DNA of 64,000 nt from UBA8941 sp963780545 (GCA_963780545.1 CAWACK010000013.1:104134-168133), one strand, 5' to 3'. Positions 8,449 to 18,334 are shown, numbered from the stretch's first letter. Program-made: numbers and translations. The notes: generated from the sequence alone by a model not told the origin.

Positions 8449-9183
8449 TCACTTACGCGTCTGACTATTTCTGTTTAGGATGGCGTCAGGCTGCGGCATT
8501 AGCCTCTTGACGGAGCCTCTGCCACCTATGTAGGCTATGTGGGCATAGCCTAGAAACATGCCCGTCTCTATGATGCCTGGGATCGCGTGGAGTTCCCGGT
8601 TCAGCCACCAGGGGTCCTGTATTGGGCCGAAGTCGGCATCTATTATGTAGTTACCGTTGTCTGTGACGAGGGGGCCTAGCTTTCCCGTGCTCTGGCGGAG
8701 GCTTACCTTGGCTCCGAGCTTCTCCACGGACTTGAGAGTGGGTGTGACAGCGAAGGGGTGGATCTCGATTGGGATGACTTTACCGTTACCTAATACATCG
8801 GTGAGCTTCGTTTCGTCAGCGATGAGTATATATTCCTTGCAAGCCGCGGCCACGATCTTTTCACGCATAAGTGCGCCACCGCCGCCCTTGATTGCGTTTA
8901 GCTTCAAGTCGAGCTGGTCAGCGCCATCTATCCCGAGATCGAGTTGAGGGTGTTCGTCTAGGCTGGTGAGGGGTATCTTCGCCTTGATAGCTTCGAAAGC
9001 CGTCTGAATGCTCGTGGGAACGCCATATATGTCGTATATTTCGTCCTTCGCGATGAGTTCCCCGATAAACTTTATCGCGAAGGAAACAGTTGTCCCGCTT
9101 CCGAGTCCCAATATCATGCCGTTCTCTATGTGCTTAACAGCCCTCATGGCGGCCTTCTTCTTAGCTGAGGTGTTGGCGCTCAT
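8449..9183 (-). CDS. rpiA: Ribose-5-phosphate isomerase A
   Basis: 244 residues, full length for RpiA. It has GLGSGTT (phosphate binding), DGADQLD with the conserved Asp pair, KGGGGALMREK with the catalytic loop lysine and the terminal GIIETGMF block. It interconverts ribose-5-phosphate and ribulose-5-phosphate, supplying nucleotide synthesis. ATG at 9183 is preceded within 4 bp by the stop of the coiled-coil membrane protein, so both are one transcript. Confidence 0.95.
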   Translation of the reverse strand: MSANTSAKKKAAMRAVKHIENGMILGLGSGTTVSFAIKFIGELIAKDEIYDIYGVPTSIQTAFEAIKAKIPLTSLDEHPQLDLGIDGADQLDLKLNAIKGGGGALMREKIVAAACKEYILIADETKLTDVLGNGKVIPIEIHPFAVTPTLKSVEKLGAKVSLRQSTGKLGPLVTDNGNYIIDADFGPIQDPWWLNRELHAIPGIIETGMFLGYAHIAYIGGRGSVKRLMPQPDAILNRNSQTRK

Positions 9184-9186
9184 GAC

Positions 9187-9972
9187 TCAGTTCTCCAGCT
9201 CGAGCTTGTCGAGTTCGTCGAGTTCCTTCATTACCTCCTTCTTCAGCTGTTCGAGGCGGCTCTCGACGTCCTGCTTTTCAGCCGGTTGCTTCTCCTCTCC
9301 CTCTGCCTCCAAGGTTTCCTCAGCCGCTTCACCCTCCTCGGCAGTCTCTTCGGCCTTCGTTTTGGGGACTAACCTCCGCCTCTTAGCAGCTGTCGGGAGC
9401 TTCGGCTTCTCCTCCTCCGTAGGCTTCGGAGGTTCCTCGATCTTCAGCTCCTTGAGTATGGTGTCGATTCTGCTCTGAGTCTGAGTTAGGGACTCCTCGA
9501 ACTTCTTGACTATCTCCTCGCGAATCGACTCGAGCTCTGCGAGGCTTACTAGCATCTCACTCCTCTTCAGGTCGTCCGCGATCTGCTTCATCTCATCCTC
9601 ATACACTTTACTAAGCTTGACGCGCTCCTCGCGGCTGATCTCATTCTCGTCCTCGGCCTCAAATAGGCGGCGGAGAACCATGCTATTGATTTCCTGCTTG
9701 AGGGTGAGAGTCCTGATCTGGCTCTTCGCCTTTTCGACGTCTGTGATGGCTATCTTCTTCTCGAGGGGGGGCACCTTAACTTTCCTGTCAGTGAGCTGAA
9801 GTTCGACCGTGAGTGGATCTTCCGCCTTGATCGGCTCCTCCTTTTTCTCTTCTGGTTCTTTCTTCTTGCCACTGCCCGAAGCGCGCCAGAACATGAAGAT
9901 GGCAACAGCAGCGACGACGATTACTACTATTCCTAAAATGAGGTCTGTGGAGAGATCGACCATTCCCTTCAC
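9187..9972 (-). CDS. Membrane-anchored coiled-coil protein, unknown function
   Basis: 261 residues. One N-terminal membrane helix (residues ~9-28, LILGIVVIVVAAVAIFMFW) is followed by a Lys/Glu-rich linker, a helical region of about 110 residues with coiled-coil heptads, then an acidic low-complexity stretch and a final Leu/Glu coil. Topology suggests a cytoplasmic coiled coil anchored to the membrane. It sits directly upstream of rpiA. I do not recognise the family; a scaffold or envelope role is a guess. Confidence 0.7.
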   Translation of the reverse strand: MKGMVDLSTDLILGIVVIVVAAVAIFMFWRASGSGKKKEPEEKKEEPIKAEDPLTVELQLTDRKVKVPPLEKKIAITDVEKAKSQIRTLTLKQEINSMVLRRLFEAEDENEISREERVKLSKVYEDEMKQIADDLKRSEMLVSLAELESIREEIVKKFEESLTQTQSRIDTILKELKIEEPPKPTEEEKPKLPTAAKRRRLVPKTKAEETAEEGEAAEETLEAEGEEKQPAEKQDVESRLEQLKKEVMKELDELDKLELEN

Positions 9973-10491
9973 CTTCCTCAGTTAATGTCTATTATATTTA
10001 AGCCTGAACCCTCGGCGGAGATTTTTCCGGGGTTTATCGTCTAGTAAACCCGATTTGAGCCTTGAATAAGAATCATGGGGATAACAATTAGAAATATGAA
10101 TATTCTCAAATAAGAAACAGATAATTAAATGTCGAATAAAATCTATATGAAATTACTATAAAATAAAATATTCAACATAATTTTCCAAATTTATGCTCAT
10201 CTCATGATACTTTTTTTAAACTTCAAAGAATAAGACGTAATAAATTCAGGACAGATCAGTAGCAATAAAGTAAATAATTAAAAAATCTATGTAATCATCG
10301 CTTTCATAGAAAGTTATTCCCTACATCATCATAAGGGACTAAATAGTAATATCATGATCTCATAACTTTTAATAAAGAATTGAAAAACTGAAAAACAAGC
10401 ATCATTAATAATTATAGGACGCCAAATCTGATTACGATTAGATAAAAACAACATAGAAAAGGTTGAATCCAATTAAGTATTATGTAAAAGC
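9973..10491. other. AT-rich spacer without recognisable gene
   Basis: About 520 bp of very AT-rich sequence rich in short A and T runs. No reading frame of convincing content, no RNA gene and no clear inverted repeat was found. It separates the conserved rpiA block from the GH18 gene and may mark an insertion boundary. Confidence 0.6.
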
Positions 10492-11424
10492 ATGCAAATT
10501 GACGCGTGGCTCGTCTATTGGGACCAAATTAATGGATTTAACGACATTAAAGCAAACAGTAATAATTTCAGGGAGGTCAGCCCATTCTGGTATCAATTCA
10601 CAGGGAGTCCAATCACGAAGAAGTTCCCTGGCGCAGAAGATATAGAAATTATAGATTATGCTCACGCACAAGGCATTGAGATTATTCCCACGATACGGGA
10701 CAACGCGGATTCAAGCCCAAGTAAAATAATCAATGACCCTAGTCTAAGTAAACAACATATTGAAAATCTGGTGAATCTGACCATCGCTATGAATTATGAC
10801 GGGATCGATATCGACTATGAAACGCTCAATGCCTCGGATAGAAACGCTTTTTCCATTTTTACGAGTGAGTTAAGCGCAGCTCTTCACGCGGAGAAGAAGT
10901 TGCTTACAGTTTGTGTATCTGCAAAAACATCTGAACCTGGTTCCGGAAACTCGTCTCGGAGTCAAGACTGGTATGAGATTGGCAGTTGCTGTGATAGCAT
11001 AAGGATAATGTGTTATGACTACCATTGGAGAAAGAGCGCATCGGGGCCTATTGCGCCAAATACGTGGGTGGAAACCGTCATTAAATTAGCGCTCTCGCTT
11101 ATACCTAAGGAGAAAATTGTTTTAGGGATTCCATCCTATGGGTACGACTGGCCGAAAGATGGAACGGGAACCAGTGTAACATGGGATTCATCTATGAAGA
11201 CCGCCTTGATGCACAGATCAGAAATACATTGGAACAACATCTTCGAGGCGCCATGGTTCACTTACATCGATGGAGGCATACTTCATGAGGTCTGGTTTGA
11301 AAATGCTTTGAGTCTGAGTTCTAAATTAGATTTGGCGAAGAAATACAAAATAAATGGTGTATGCCTTTGGAGATTAGGTGGTGAGGACCCCGAAATCTGG
11401 AATGTAATAAGGAGCAAGGATTAA
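10492..11424 (+). CDS. Glycoside hydrolase family 18-like protein
   Basis: 310 residues with the GH18 signature DGIDIDYE (103-110) ending in catalytic Glu110, plus SIRIMCYDYHW (beta6) and GVCLWRLGGED (beta8, with the conserved Trp). It most resembles the spore-cortex/chitinase-like GH18 branch that cuts N-acetylglucosamine linkages. There is no signal peptide, and an in-frame stop just upstream of ATG 10492 rules out a longer N-terminus, so a cytoplasmic enzyme or a truncated one is possible. Its base composition is more AT-rich than the operons on either side, which hints at transfer. Confidence 0.85.
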   Translation: MQIDAWLVYWDQINGFNDIKANSNNFREVSPFWYQFTGSPITKKFPGAEDIEIIDYAHAQGIEIIPTIRDNADSSPSKIINDPSLSKQHIENLVNLTIAMNYDGIDIDYETLNASDRNAFSIFTSELSAALHAEKKLLTVCVSAKTSEPGSGNSSRSQDWYEIGSCCDSIRIMCYDYHWRKSASGPIAPNTWVETVIKLALSLIPKEKIVLGIPSYGYDWPKDGTGTSVTWDSSMKTALMHRSEIHWNNIFEAPWFTYIDGGILHEVWFENALSLSSKLDLAKKYKINGVCLWRLGGEDPEIWNVIRSKD

Positions 11425-11541
11425 CACGAGTTCGAATCTTAAGCAGGTCATAATAATAAACACATACGCCATAAGATCACGGCAGTGTGATACTTTTTAA
11501 AAATGAAAAAACGAATATTAAGTGCGTGAGGCTGATCCGCG

Positions 11542-12367
11542 GTGGAGCGGATATTTAGATTCCAGAATCATTCCTATCGACCGCTTGATCAGCTTCCGGG
11601 CTATGATTATAAGATACACAAGATGACGCATGACAGAGAAGATTCCTCCAATTTTAAGGATCTTCGGGAATACATACCAAGACCAGATCTTCGAAAATAC
11701 CCGGATAAAGTAAACGATGTCAATAACACCTTCGGCTCCATCGAGGAGAAAACCCTCCTTTCGCTCGCTAAAAAGCAAAGTGAAATGGCGAAGCTAGTAG
11801 TCGAGCGTGATATACTTTGTGATTGGGCTAGGGTAGCAGGTGTGGACGCTGCCTACAATGAGGACAACGCCTACGCGGCTTGTGTGGTCGTTGATCGATC
11901 CGGACACGTGGTCTCTGAGGGTTCAGCAGAGGCCAAAGTAAGCTTCCCCTACATCCCTGGATACTTCTATTACAGGGAAGGCCCTGCCCTCTTGGCAGCA
12001 ACTCGTGGGATCGATTTTGACATACTCCTGGTAAACGCCCAGGGTATAGCCCACCCACGGCGTCTAGGCTTGGCCTCTCAACTCGGATTAGAACTAGATA
12101 AGCCGACTATTGGAGTATCCACCAGCCTCCTCGTTGGGGAGATAAAGGGTGGAAAGGACGGGAAAAAAAGAAATCTTCCTCGGCGATTCCCGAGTCGGAG
12201 TGAGACTTGACGGAGAGCCACCTCTCATCATATCCGTCGGCCACATGATCTCGATGGAGACCTCAATAAAAGTGGTCAAGATATATTGGAATGGGGTGGG
12301 GTTGCCAAGACCCCTAGCGTTGGCCCATGAAGCAGCTAACCGACTTCGGCGTAGTCGAAGATATTGA
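11542..12367 (+). pseudogene. nfi: Endonuclease V, interrupted by a frameshift at an A7 run
   Basis: The first frame (from GTG 11542) contains an N-terminal extension and then VAGVDAAY, AACVVVDRSG, FPYIPGYFYYREGPALL and VNAQGIAHPRRLGLASQLG, the endonuclease V core with metal-binding Asp and the YxPGxLxxRE wedge. The second frame continues with KKEIFLGDSRVG and the PRPLALAHEAAN end. The join is in the A7 run GGGAAAAAAAGAAA at about 12160. The enzyme nicks DNA one base 3' of deoxyinosine. A homopolymer indel in the sequence is the simplest explanation, but true inactivation is possible. The first ~70 residues are not typical and the real start may be internal. Confidence 0.85.
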
Positions 12368-12442
12368 ATGCCAACGGTAAAACCAAAGTCCAGACTGCAC
12401 GCGACACAAGTTTTGAAGGTATTCAACCATCGAAGTGAAGGA

Positions 12443-14230
12443 TTAGAGGCGAGCGGCCAGTTCAGTCGTGTGGTCTACTATCCAAGCCGCCTCGACGAGG
12501 GAGTCAGAAACCAGGTTCCTTGCTTTAACGAGCTTCGTCCTCAGGGCCTTATAGTTGCCCGTATCGGGGTTTAGCAACGCCAGCTCAGCGATAGGTTGGA
12601 GAACCGGGATTGGTTTAATGTACTCTGCGCCGTAATGGTCTTGATCGTATCGGCCGTGAAGGGTATAGTTGACGGGGTTGAGGACCCTCGAGACACCCAT
12701 TAGACCTTCGTTCACTTGCCTTATCTTATTGGGTTCAACGTCTTTCACCCTATCTGCGAGACTTTGGGTCGCCTCATCTAGAAATATGGCGCTCTCGGCG
12801 AGCTTCTCAGCCTTCTCGATCAGATCAATTATATCGAGTGACTTTCCAGATTTATACGCCAACTCATTTAGTGACTCAATCATCCAGGACACAGCCGAGG
12901 CAACCTTGTAGGGGAGTACAGGGAGCATGCAGAGCCTTAGGATCACGAGCGTCTGAGCTCTATTTGCCATAAGCAAAGTCTCTGAATCCACTTTGTCAAT
13001 TGTGTCCTTATCACTGTGGTACCACCACCCCCCTGGCGGAGTCCTCTTCTCCACCTCCTCTTGGAATGTGGTTATTACCCTCACGGATGGGATGCCGATG
13101 CCTAGGAAGGACTGGTCACCGGACTTGATGGGTGTATACCTCTTGACTGACATTAGGGGTACACCGTCTTCCTCAGCCAGCTCCTTGACGGTTTCAACCA
13201 CGAAGTCACTGAGCAGAGGGTCGCTGTCGACTCGGTAGACGTTAGTGCCCGCCATGCTTGGGGTGTCGTTGTTAAGGTATGCGACGCAGCCGGCTCGTAA
13301 CCAGTCCCAGTATGTGTCCACGTACCAGGTGGAACCCGTCATGATACCAGTTTCGTGCCCTTGGAACCATAGGAATTCGATGCCTCTATTCAGGTCGGAT
13401 AGGTGCTTTGCCAAGACCCTCACGGTCTCCAAGGTCGATGCAACGCCAACGGCGTTGCAGCTCGACGCGCCTCCCCAGGCATCCATGTGGCTGCCGAGTA
13501 ACACGAACTCAGTGCCCTTCGAGAGTGATGCGTTTGGTTGCCTTGTCCGTGCCCACCCTCTTTCCCCTGAGGCCCTCATAAGGACGCTGACTGGACCTTC
13601 TTTTAGCAGTCCCTTGAGGTAGGTTCCGTCCTCAGCTGAGATGTTTACGGCGGGTATGCGTCCTATCTCATCGATGTTGTCGGGAGTCGGGTTCCCCCAG
13701 ATGGATTTCACTGTTCCCCTGTTAAATACCCTTGTCGGTCCCCTGTAGCTTATGACTATGAGCCCGGTGGCTCCTTTCAGCACCCCGGCAACGTAGTTTT
13801 TCCAAGGCCTCGTCGGCCCTTTGTCGAAGTCTACCATCACGATTTTACTGTGGACGTTTCTTCCCTCGTAGTCGACTAGGGCACCCCCTCCCGCGTAGAC
13901 AAGCTCCCCAGTTACTCCCTCAGGCGGAGTTGAGGCTATCTGGGCGAGAGCCATCGCTTCAACCGGCTTCTCAACTGGGGAGATGACCTTCAGCTCGGCG
14001 TCAAATAGCCTAGGGAAGTCGAGCCAGGCCTGGAATTCAGGGGCTGTCGCCTTTACTCCGTAATCCCTGAGGGCATCAAGTATGTACTCCACCGACTTCT
14101 CGTTACTCGGGGTTCCGGAGAGCTTTTCACCAACCGAGGCGAACCACTCAACGTGCCGCCAACAACCCTCTTTCGAGATTTCCCCCAGAACGGTCCTTTC
14201 TAGGTCACTGAGCGCCATGGTTAGGATCAA
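12443..14230 (-). CDS. M28-family peptidase homologue with PA insert and altered metal site
   Basis: 595 residues, with a PA-like insert (residues ~105-225) and a M28 fold. Comparison with the M28 pattern shows His248 (GSHMDAW), Asp322 (NNDTPS), Glu293 and His405 (WWYHSDKD) in place. The bridging Asp of the D-N-A-S-G motif is Cys258 (SSCNAVGVA), and the catalytic Glu of the EE pair is His292 (GHETGIMTGS). No signal peptide is visible. It could be an inactive homologue or an enzyme with a different metal centre. A helical C-terminal domain of about 150 residues follows. Confidence 0.8.
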   Translation of the reverse strand: MILTMALSDLERTVLGEISKEGCWRHVEWFASVGEKLSGTPSNEKSVEYILDALRDYGVKATAPEFQAWLDFPRLFDAELKVISPVEKPVEAMALAQIASTPPEGVTGELVYAGGGALVDYEGRNVHSKIVMVDFDKGPTRPWKNYVAGVLKGATGLIVISYRGPTRVFNRGTVKSIWGNPTPDNIDEIGRIPAVNISAEDGTYLKGLLKEGPVSVLMRASGERGWARTRQPNASLSKGTEFVLLGSHMDAWGGASSCNAVGVASTLETVRVLAKHLSDLNRGIEFLWFQGHETGIMTGSTWYVDTYWDWLRAGCVAYLNNDTPSMAGTNVYRVDSDPLLSDFVVETVKELAEEDGVPLMSVKRYTPIKSGDQSFLGIGIPSVRVITTFQEEVEKRTPPGGWWYHSDKDTIDKVDSETLLMANRAQTLVILRLCMLPVLPYKVASAVSWMIESLNELAYKSGKSLDIIDLIEKAEKLAESAIFLDEATQSLADRVKDVEPNKIRQVNEGLMGVSRVLNPVNYTLHGRYDQDHYGAEYIKPIPVLQPIAELALLNPDTGNYKALRTKLVKARNLVSDSLVEAAWIVDHTTELAARL

Positions 14231-14362
14231 TATCCCCAGGGTTAATCTGTCTTCGTGAACATTAGGAGCTTCATTCGGATGCCTTTTTATCTATTTTTTT
14301 GCCATTTCACACCCCATAAAATGTTAAGTGATCGCTAAGCTAGAGTTTCATTTGATTTCTTC

Positions 14363-16075
14363 ATGAAGACAGTAAAGTCCGATGTCTTGATTGTAGGCGG
14401 GGGCATCGCCGGGTGCTTCGCGGCGTTGTCGGCGAGTAAGGTCGCGGGGACTGTCACGATTTTGGAGAAGAGTACCATCAGGAGAGGAGGCGCCGTGGGC
14501 CCGGGGATGGATCAGATAATGTTGGGCATCGGAGGACCTGTGCCAGGCGCTCCGAGTCTCGAAGACGCCTATGAAAGAGTTCGAAGTGATGAGGTCACTG
14601 GTAACGTCGCCAGCTTCAGCAGCCTAGTCGACCCGAACATCGAGCTCTACAACGCGAGGGACAGCTACGCTAGGCTCCTGGACTGGGAAATGTTCGAGCC
14701 AAAGATCCGTGAGGAAGACGGTGGCTATAGAGTGACCTTCATACCCGAGAGATTCTTCTTTACATTAAATGTGAGGGGTAAAGACCTCAAAGTCAGATTG
14801 GGCGAGGGAATACGCAGCATACCAAGCGTCTCCGTCGTCGAGAGGACTATGGGGGTTGACCTGATAACCTATAGTGGACGGGTAGCTGGCGCCTATGGGC
14901 TCAACACGAGGAGCGGGGAAGTAACAGCGTACATCGCAAAGGCCACCATACTAACCGCTGGAATCGCCGCCCGACAGTTCATTGAGACGCCTGAGAGCCT
15001 CTTCATGACGTGGCACTGCCCAAACAACGTTGGCGACGCTCAGGCCATGGCCTATAGAGCCGGCGCTGAACTCATCAACGCCGAGTTCGGCTTCCTTGAC
15101 TATTCTAGTTGCAGGGAGGGTGGAGGCGTATTCGGACTCCACCCATTCGACAAGATGCCCATTATGAGGAACCGCCTGGGCGAAAGAGTCATAAAGACAA
15201 GAGACGAAAACGAGAGGCGAGTCTTCCTCATGGCGAATGAGATCGCCGAGGGGCGCGGTCCACTATACTTCGACTGCAGTGAAATGCCCGAGGATGAGTT
15301 CAAGGTACTGGAGCGTAACCTCGACCACGAGTACCCCATCACCCGTAAGTGGTTCAAGCAAAGAGGACTCAACATCAGAAAAGATCCTGTGCCGATCCAG
15401 TTGGTACCCGCGGGGCTATACGTCTCCATCTTGTCCGACGAGAACGGGGCAACGTCACTACCTGGTCTGTTCGCGGGTGGAGACACCATGGCGGGTGAGG
15501 GTAGCCTAGCTGGGGCTACACTTACAGGGTACCGTGCGGGGCTATCCGCCGCTGAATATTCGCTTAAGGCGAAAGAGTCGGAACTCGAAGGTGAACAGGC
15601 CTCCGATCTGGATAAGGAGGTCAAGACCCCCCTCGACAGGGTAGGTGGAGGAGATCCCATAGACCTCGAGGAGGCTATCAGGGGCCTTAAGACCGACTAC
15701 GTGGGCTACTATAAGAGCGAAGGCATGATGCAGAAGGGACTTAACCTCCTCCTCAACCTGAAAAGAACCTATCTCCCCGAGTTGGGGGCCACCAACTCGC
15801 ATGAATTGATGCGCTGCATGGAGGTAAGGAATCTCTTCGATGTGTCAGAGATGCATATCCGCGCTTCACTTATGCGTAAGGAGACTCGGTTTGCGCGCAT
15901 GGGTATGATGCACCACATAAGGCTCGATTATCCTGAGAGGGATCCAGCGTGGAGGAAGTGGATAGTTGTTAGGAGGAGAGGCGAAGAGATGATGCTTTCG
16001 ACGAGGGAAGTACCAAGGCTGAAAGAGGAAGTCAGGAAGGCCATCGAGAATGAGATAGCTAGGAGGAGGGGATGA
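14363..16075 (+). CDS. FAD-dependent oxidoreductase, AprA/fumarate-reductase-like
   Basis: 570 residues with an N-terminal dinucleotide motif VGGGIAGCFAALSA (residues ~11-24), a Gly-rich RRGGAVGPGMDQ segment, and the second FAD block LPGLFAGGDTMAGEGSLAGA near residue 370-390. Overall it follows the adenylylsulfate reductase alpha/fumarate reductase flavoprotein fold. A two-cluster ferredoxin follows within 25 bp, as in AprAB, but no ATP sulfurylase is near and the adjacent genes are for acyl-CoA chemistry. An acyl-CoA or organic-acid oxidoreductase passing electrons to the ferredoxin is as likely as APS reductase. Confidence 0.8.
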   Translation: MKTVKSDVLIVGGGIAGCFAALSASKVAGTVTILEKSTIRRGGAVGPGMDQIMLGIGGPVPGAPSLEDAYERVRSDEVTGNVASFSSLVDPNIELYNARDSYARLLDWEMFEPKIREEDGGYRVTFIPERFFFTLNVRGKDLKVRLGEGIRSIPSVSVVERTMGVDLITYSGRVAGAYGLNTRSGEVTAYIAKATILTAGIAARQFIETPESLFMTWHCPNNVGDAQAMAYRAGAELINAEFGFLDYSSCREGGGVFGLHPFDKMPIMRNRLGERVIKTRDENERRVFLMANEIAEGRGPLYFDCSEMPEDEFKVLERNLDHEYPITRKWFKQRGLNIRKDPVPIQLVPAGLYVSILSDENGATSLPGLFAGGDTMAGEGSLAGATLTGYRAGLSAAEYSLKAKESELEGEQASDLDKEVKTPLDRVGGGDPIDLEEAIRGLKTDYVGYYKSEGMMQKGLNLLLNLKRTYLPELGATNSHELMRCMEVRNLFDVSEMHIRASLMRKETRFARMGMMHHIRLDYPERDPAWRKWIVVRRRGEEMMLSTREVPRLKEEVRKAIENEIARRRG

Positions 16076-16099
16076 GGGACGCCGCCGAATATCGACTTC

Positions 16100-16330
16100 G
16101 TGAAATGCATTGGGTGTAGAGCTTGCTACCGTGAATGCCCCTGTGACTGCTACACATGGGACGAGGCTAAGGATAGGCCTATTATGTCGCGTCCAAAGGA
16201 GTGCTGGCACTGTGGCGTCTGCGAATTTGAGTGCCCGGTGGGCGCCATCGACGTCACTCTACCGCCACAGAGTTGGATCGAGATCAATAAGCGGTTCATT
16301 GCTCCGATGGGGAGACGAAACCACGAATAG
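16100..16330 (+). CDS. 2[4Fe-4S] ferredoxin, AprB-like
   Basis: 76 residues with two four-Cys motifs: CIGCRACYRECP and CWHCGVCEFECPVGA, binding two [4Fe-4S] clusters. The only usable start in frame is GTG at 16100, since an in-frame stop lies at 16073; this puts the first Cys at residue 3. It follows the flavoprotein by 25 bp and is probably its electron-transfer subunit. The tail (PPQSWIEINKR) resembles AprB-type ends. Confidence 0.82.
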   Translation: MKCIGCRACYRECPCDCYTWDEAKDRPIMSRPKECWHCGVCEFECPVGAIDVTLPPQSWIEINKRFIAPMGRRNHE

Positions 16331-16436
16331 GTTTAATTAATTAAAAGTTGTTGTTCGCGCAACCAAATAATATGGGTGGAGCTTAGAATAACAGGATTGC
16401 ATATTTAATGCATCAGCGATTCTCTGACATGCATAA

Positions 16437-17351
16437 TTGATTGAAAAATTCTATAGACAGTGCATGTATTCCCTAATACAGGTGTCTGGATTGGAGAATC
16501 TAATAGTAACAGCAGCAGTCACCGGCGGGGAGTACGTCTCAAGAAAGGAGACACCATACGTCCCTAGAACCGTCGACGAGGTTGTGGAGGAGGTTGTGAG
16601 AAGCGTCGAGGCGGGAGCATCCATCGTCCACCTACACGCTAAAAACCCCGAGACAGGGGAGGCGTTTTCGGGTAACCCAAACCCCGTCCTCAGAGAATAC
16701 ATTGAGAAAATCCGAGAGCGAATCGACGTTGTCATCAACGTCACCACAGGCGGCGGCAGGGTGGGAAACCCCACCGATGTGTGGGATCGCCTTGTGAAGG
16801 AAAAGTGCTACCTCGGGGAGGAGATGATGAGCCTCAACATGGGAACCATCAATAGGTGGGCCGAACATCCAACGGGGGACATTTTCCTAAACACCGTACC
16901 TATGATCGAGAGGTGGTGTGGCTACATGCAGGAGGCAGGTGTGAAGCCCGAGCACGAGATCTACGATACGGGTATGATCAACACATGCAGACAAATCGCG
17001 GAGAAGAGGATAGTGGCGGAGCCACTGCACCTTCAACTCGTAATGGTGGGTAGAACAGGCTTCCTCCCGACTATGAAGAGTCTTGTTTACAGTCTCGACC
17101 AAATACCTGCGAACTGGACCTGGAGTGTCTGCGCCTTAGGTAGGAATGAGATACCGATGTGCACCGCTGCGATTATACAGGGTGGTCACGTCAGGGTCGG
17201 CTTTGAGGATAATATCTTCCTAAGAAGAGGGGAGCTCGCGAAGAGTAACGTCGACCTCGTCAGGAAGATCGTGAACATCGCTAGAGAGCTTGACCGACCA
17301 CTCGCTGATCCCAGTGAGACTAGAAAGCTACTTGGTTTGAAGAAACGTTGA
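16437..17351 (+). CDS. BKACE (beta-keto acid cleavage enzyme, DUF849 family)
   Basis: 304 residues as drawn from TTG 16437. The family normally opens at LIVTAAVTGG, so starts at GTG 16482 or TTG 16491 are plausible. Zinc ligands are His65 and His67 (IVHLHAKNPETGE) and the Glu of LGRNEIPM; the GGHVRVGFEDN block is also family-typical. BKACE enzymes condense a beta-keto acid with acetyl-CoA and release acetoacetyl-CoA plus an amine-bearing product. The next gene is a dehydrogenase of the carnitine/gulonate type, which would make the keto acid. Confidence 0.9.
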   Translation: MIEKFYRQCMYSLIQVSGLENLIVTAAVTGGEYVSRKETPYVPRTVDEVVEEVVRSVEAGASIVHLHAKNPETGEAFSGNPNPVLREYIEKIRERIDVVINVTTGGGRVGNPTDVWDRLVKEKCYLGEEMMSLNMGTINRWAEHPTGDIFLNTVPMIERWCGYMQEAGVKPEHEIYDTGMINTCRQIAEKRIVAEPLHLQLVMVGRTGFLPTMKSLVYSLDQIPANWTWSVCALGRNEIPMCTAAIIQGGHVRVGFEDNIFLRRGELAKSNVDLVRKIVNIARELDRPLADPSETRKLLGLKKR

Positions 17352-17370
17352 TTCCAGTTTAGAGGGAATC

Positions 17371-18327
17371 GTGTTGATTGATGGAGTAAGACGCGTCGCC
17401 TGCGTTGGAAGTGGGCTTGTGGGTCAAGGCTGGGCGAGTCTCTTCGCACTTGCAGGTTACCAAGTCATCCTCGAGGATGTGAGGGAGGAGATACTTGATG
17501 ACGCATTCAAACGAATCGAGGCAAAGATGCGCTTCCTCGAGGAGGCAGGCCTCGCAAAGGGAGCCGCAAAGGCCATCAGACGATTAAGCAGTACGACGAG
17601 CCTAAGTGAGGCAGTAAGCGGAGCCGACTATGTCCAGGAATCGGTGTTTGAGAGCTATGCGGCCAAGAAGGAGGTTTACAGTAAGATGGATGAGGCAGCC
17701 GATCAGAACGTCATCCTCGCGAGCAGTACCTCCGGTCTCTTGATGTCGGAGATTCAGAAGGCTGCGAAGCGCTTCCCCGAGCGATGTATAGTAGCTCATC
17801 CCTGGAACCCATCCTACTTGGTACCACTCGTGGAACTATCACCAGGTAACCTAACATCCTCCGAAACCACAGAGAAGACCTACGAGCTCATGGAGGACAT
17901 CGGCAAGGAACCTGTCGTGCTGAAAAAGGAGGTCCCTGGCTTCATCGCCAACAGGTTATCAGCGGCACTCTGGCGTGAGGCCCTCAATCTAGTGGATACT
18001 GGAGTAGCCTCAGTTGAGGACATCGATAAGGCTGTGGTTAATGGGCCTGGCCTCAGGTGGGCCATCATGGGTCCTTACGTCACATACCATATGGGGGGTG
18101 GAAAAGGAGGCATCGAGTACTTGATGAGACACATTGACGTCTCGAAGGCGAAGTGGCTTGAAACCATGGCGAAGTGGACCGAAACCCCCGATTCCGCCGT
18201 AGAGAAGGCCATCAGTGGCGTCCACGAGTTGGAGTTCGTTAAGGACCATAGTTTTGAGGAACTCGAGGACTGGAGGGATAATAGTTTGGTAGACATATTG
18301 AAATCCCGCAGAAAACGCGGGAAATAA
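17371..18327 (+). CDS. 3-hydroxyacyl-CoA dehydrogenase family (carnitine/gulonate dehydrogenase-like)
   Basis: 318 residues. NAD-binding site VGSGLVGQGW (residues ~11-20), catalytic region HPWNPSYLVPLVELSPG with the active His, and GFIANRLSAALWREALNLV of the C-terminal domain. The GPGLRWAIMGPYVTYH stretch is characteristic of the L-carnitine dehydrogenase/L-gulonate dehydrogenase branch rather than the beta-oxidation enzyme. It starts 20 bp after BKACE, so a two-step oxidation and cleavage of a 3-hydroxy acid such as carnitine is a reasonable hypothesis. The substrate is not proved by sequence. Confidence 0.88.
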   Translation: MLIDGVRRVACVGSGLVGQGWASLFALAGYQVILEDVREEILDDAFKRIEAKMRFLEEAGLAKGAAKAIRRLSSTTSLSEAVSGADYVQESVFESYAAKKEVYSKMDEAADQNVILASSTSGLLMSEIQKAAKRFPERCIVAHPWNPSYLVPLVELSPGNLTSSETTEKTYELMEDIGKEPVVLKKEVPGFIANRLSAALWREALNLVDTGVASVEDIDKAVVNGPGLRWAIMGPYVTYHMGGGKGGIEYLMRHIDVSKAKWLETMAKWTETPDSAVEKAISGVHELEFVKDHSFEELEDWRDNSLVDILKSRRKRGK

Positions 18328-18334
18328 TGATCCC

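Noticed and set aside
12149..12367. A separate 72-aa protein
   Set aside because: Its sequence is the C-terminal part of endonuclease V, continuing the upstream gene after a one-base shift.
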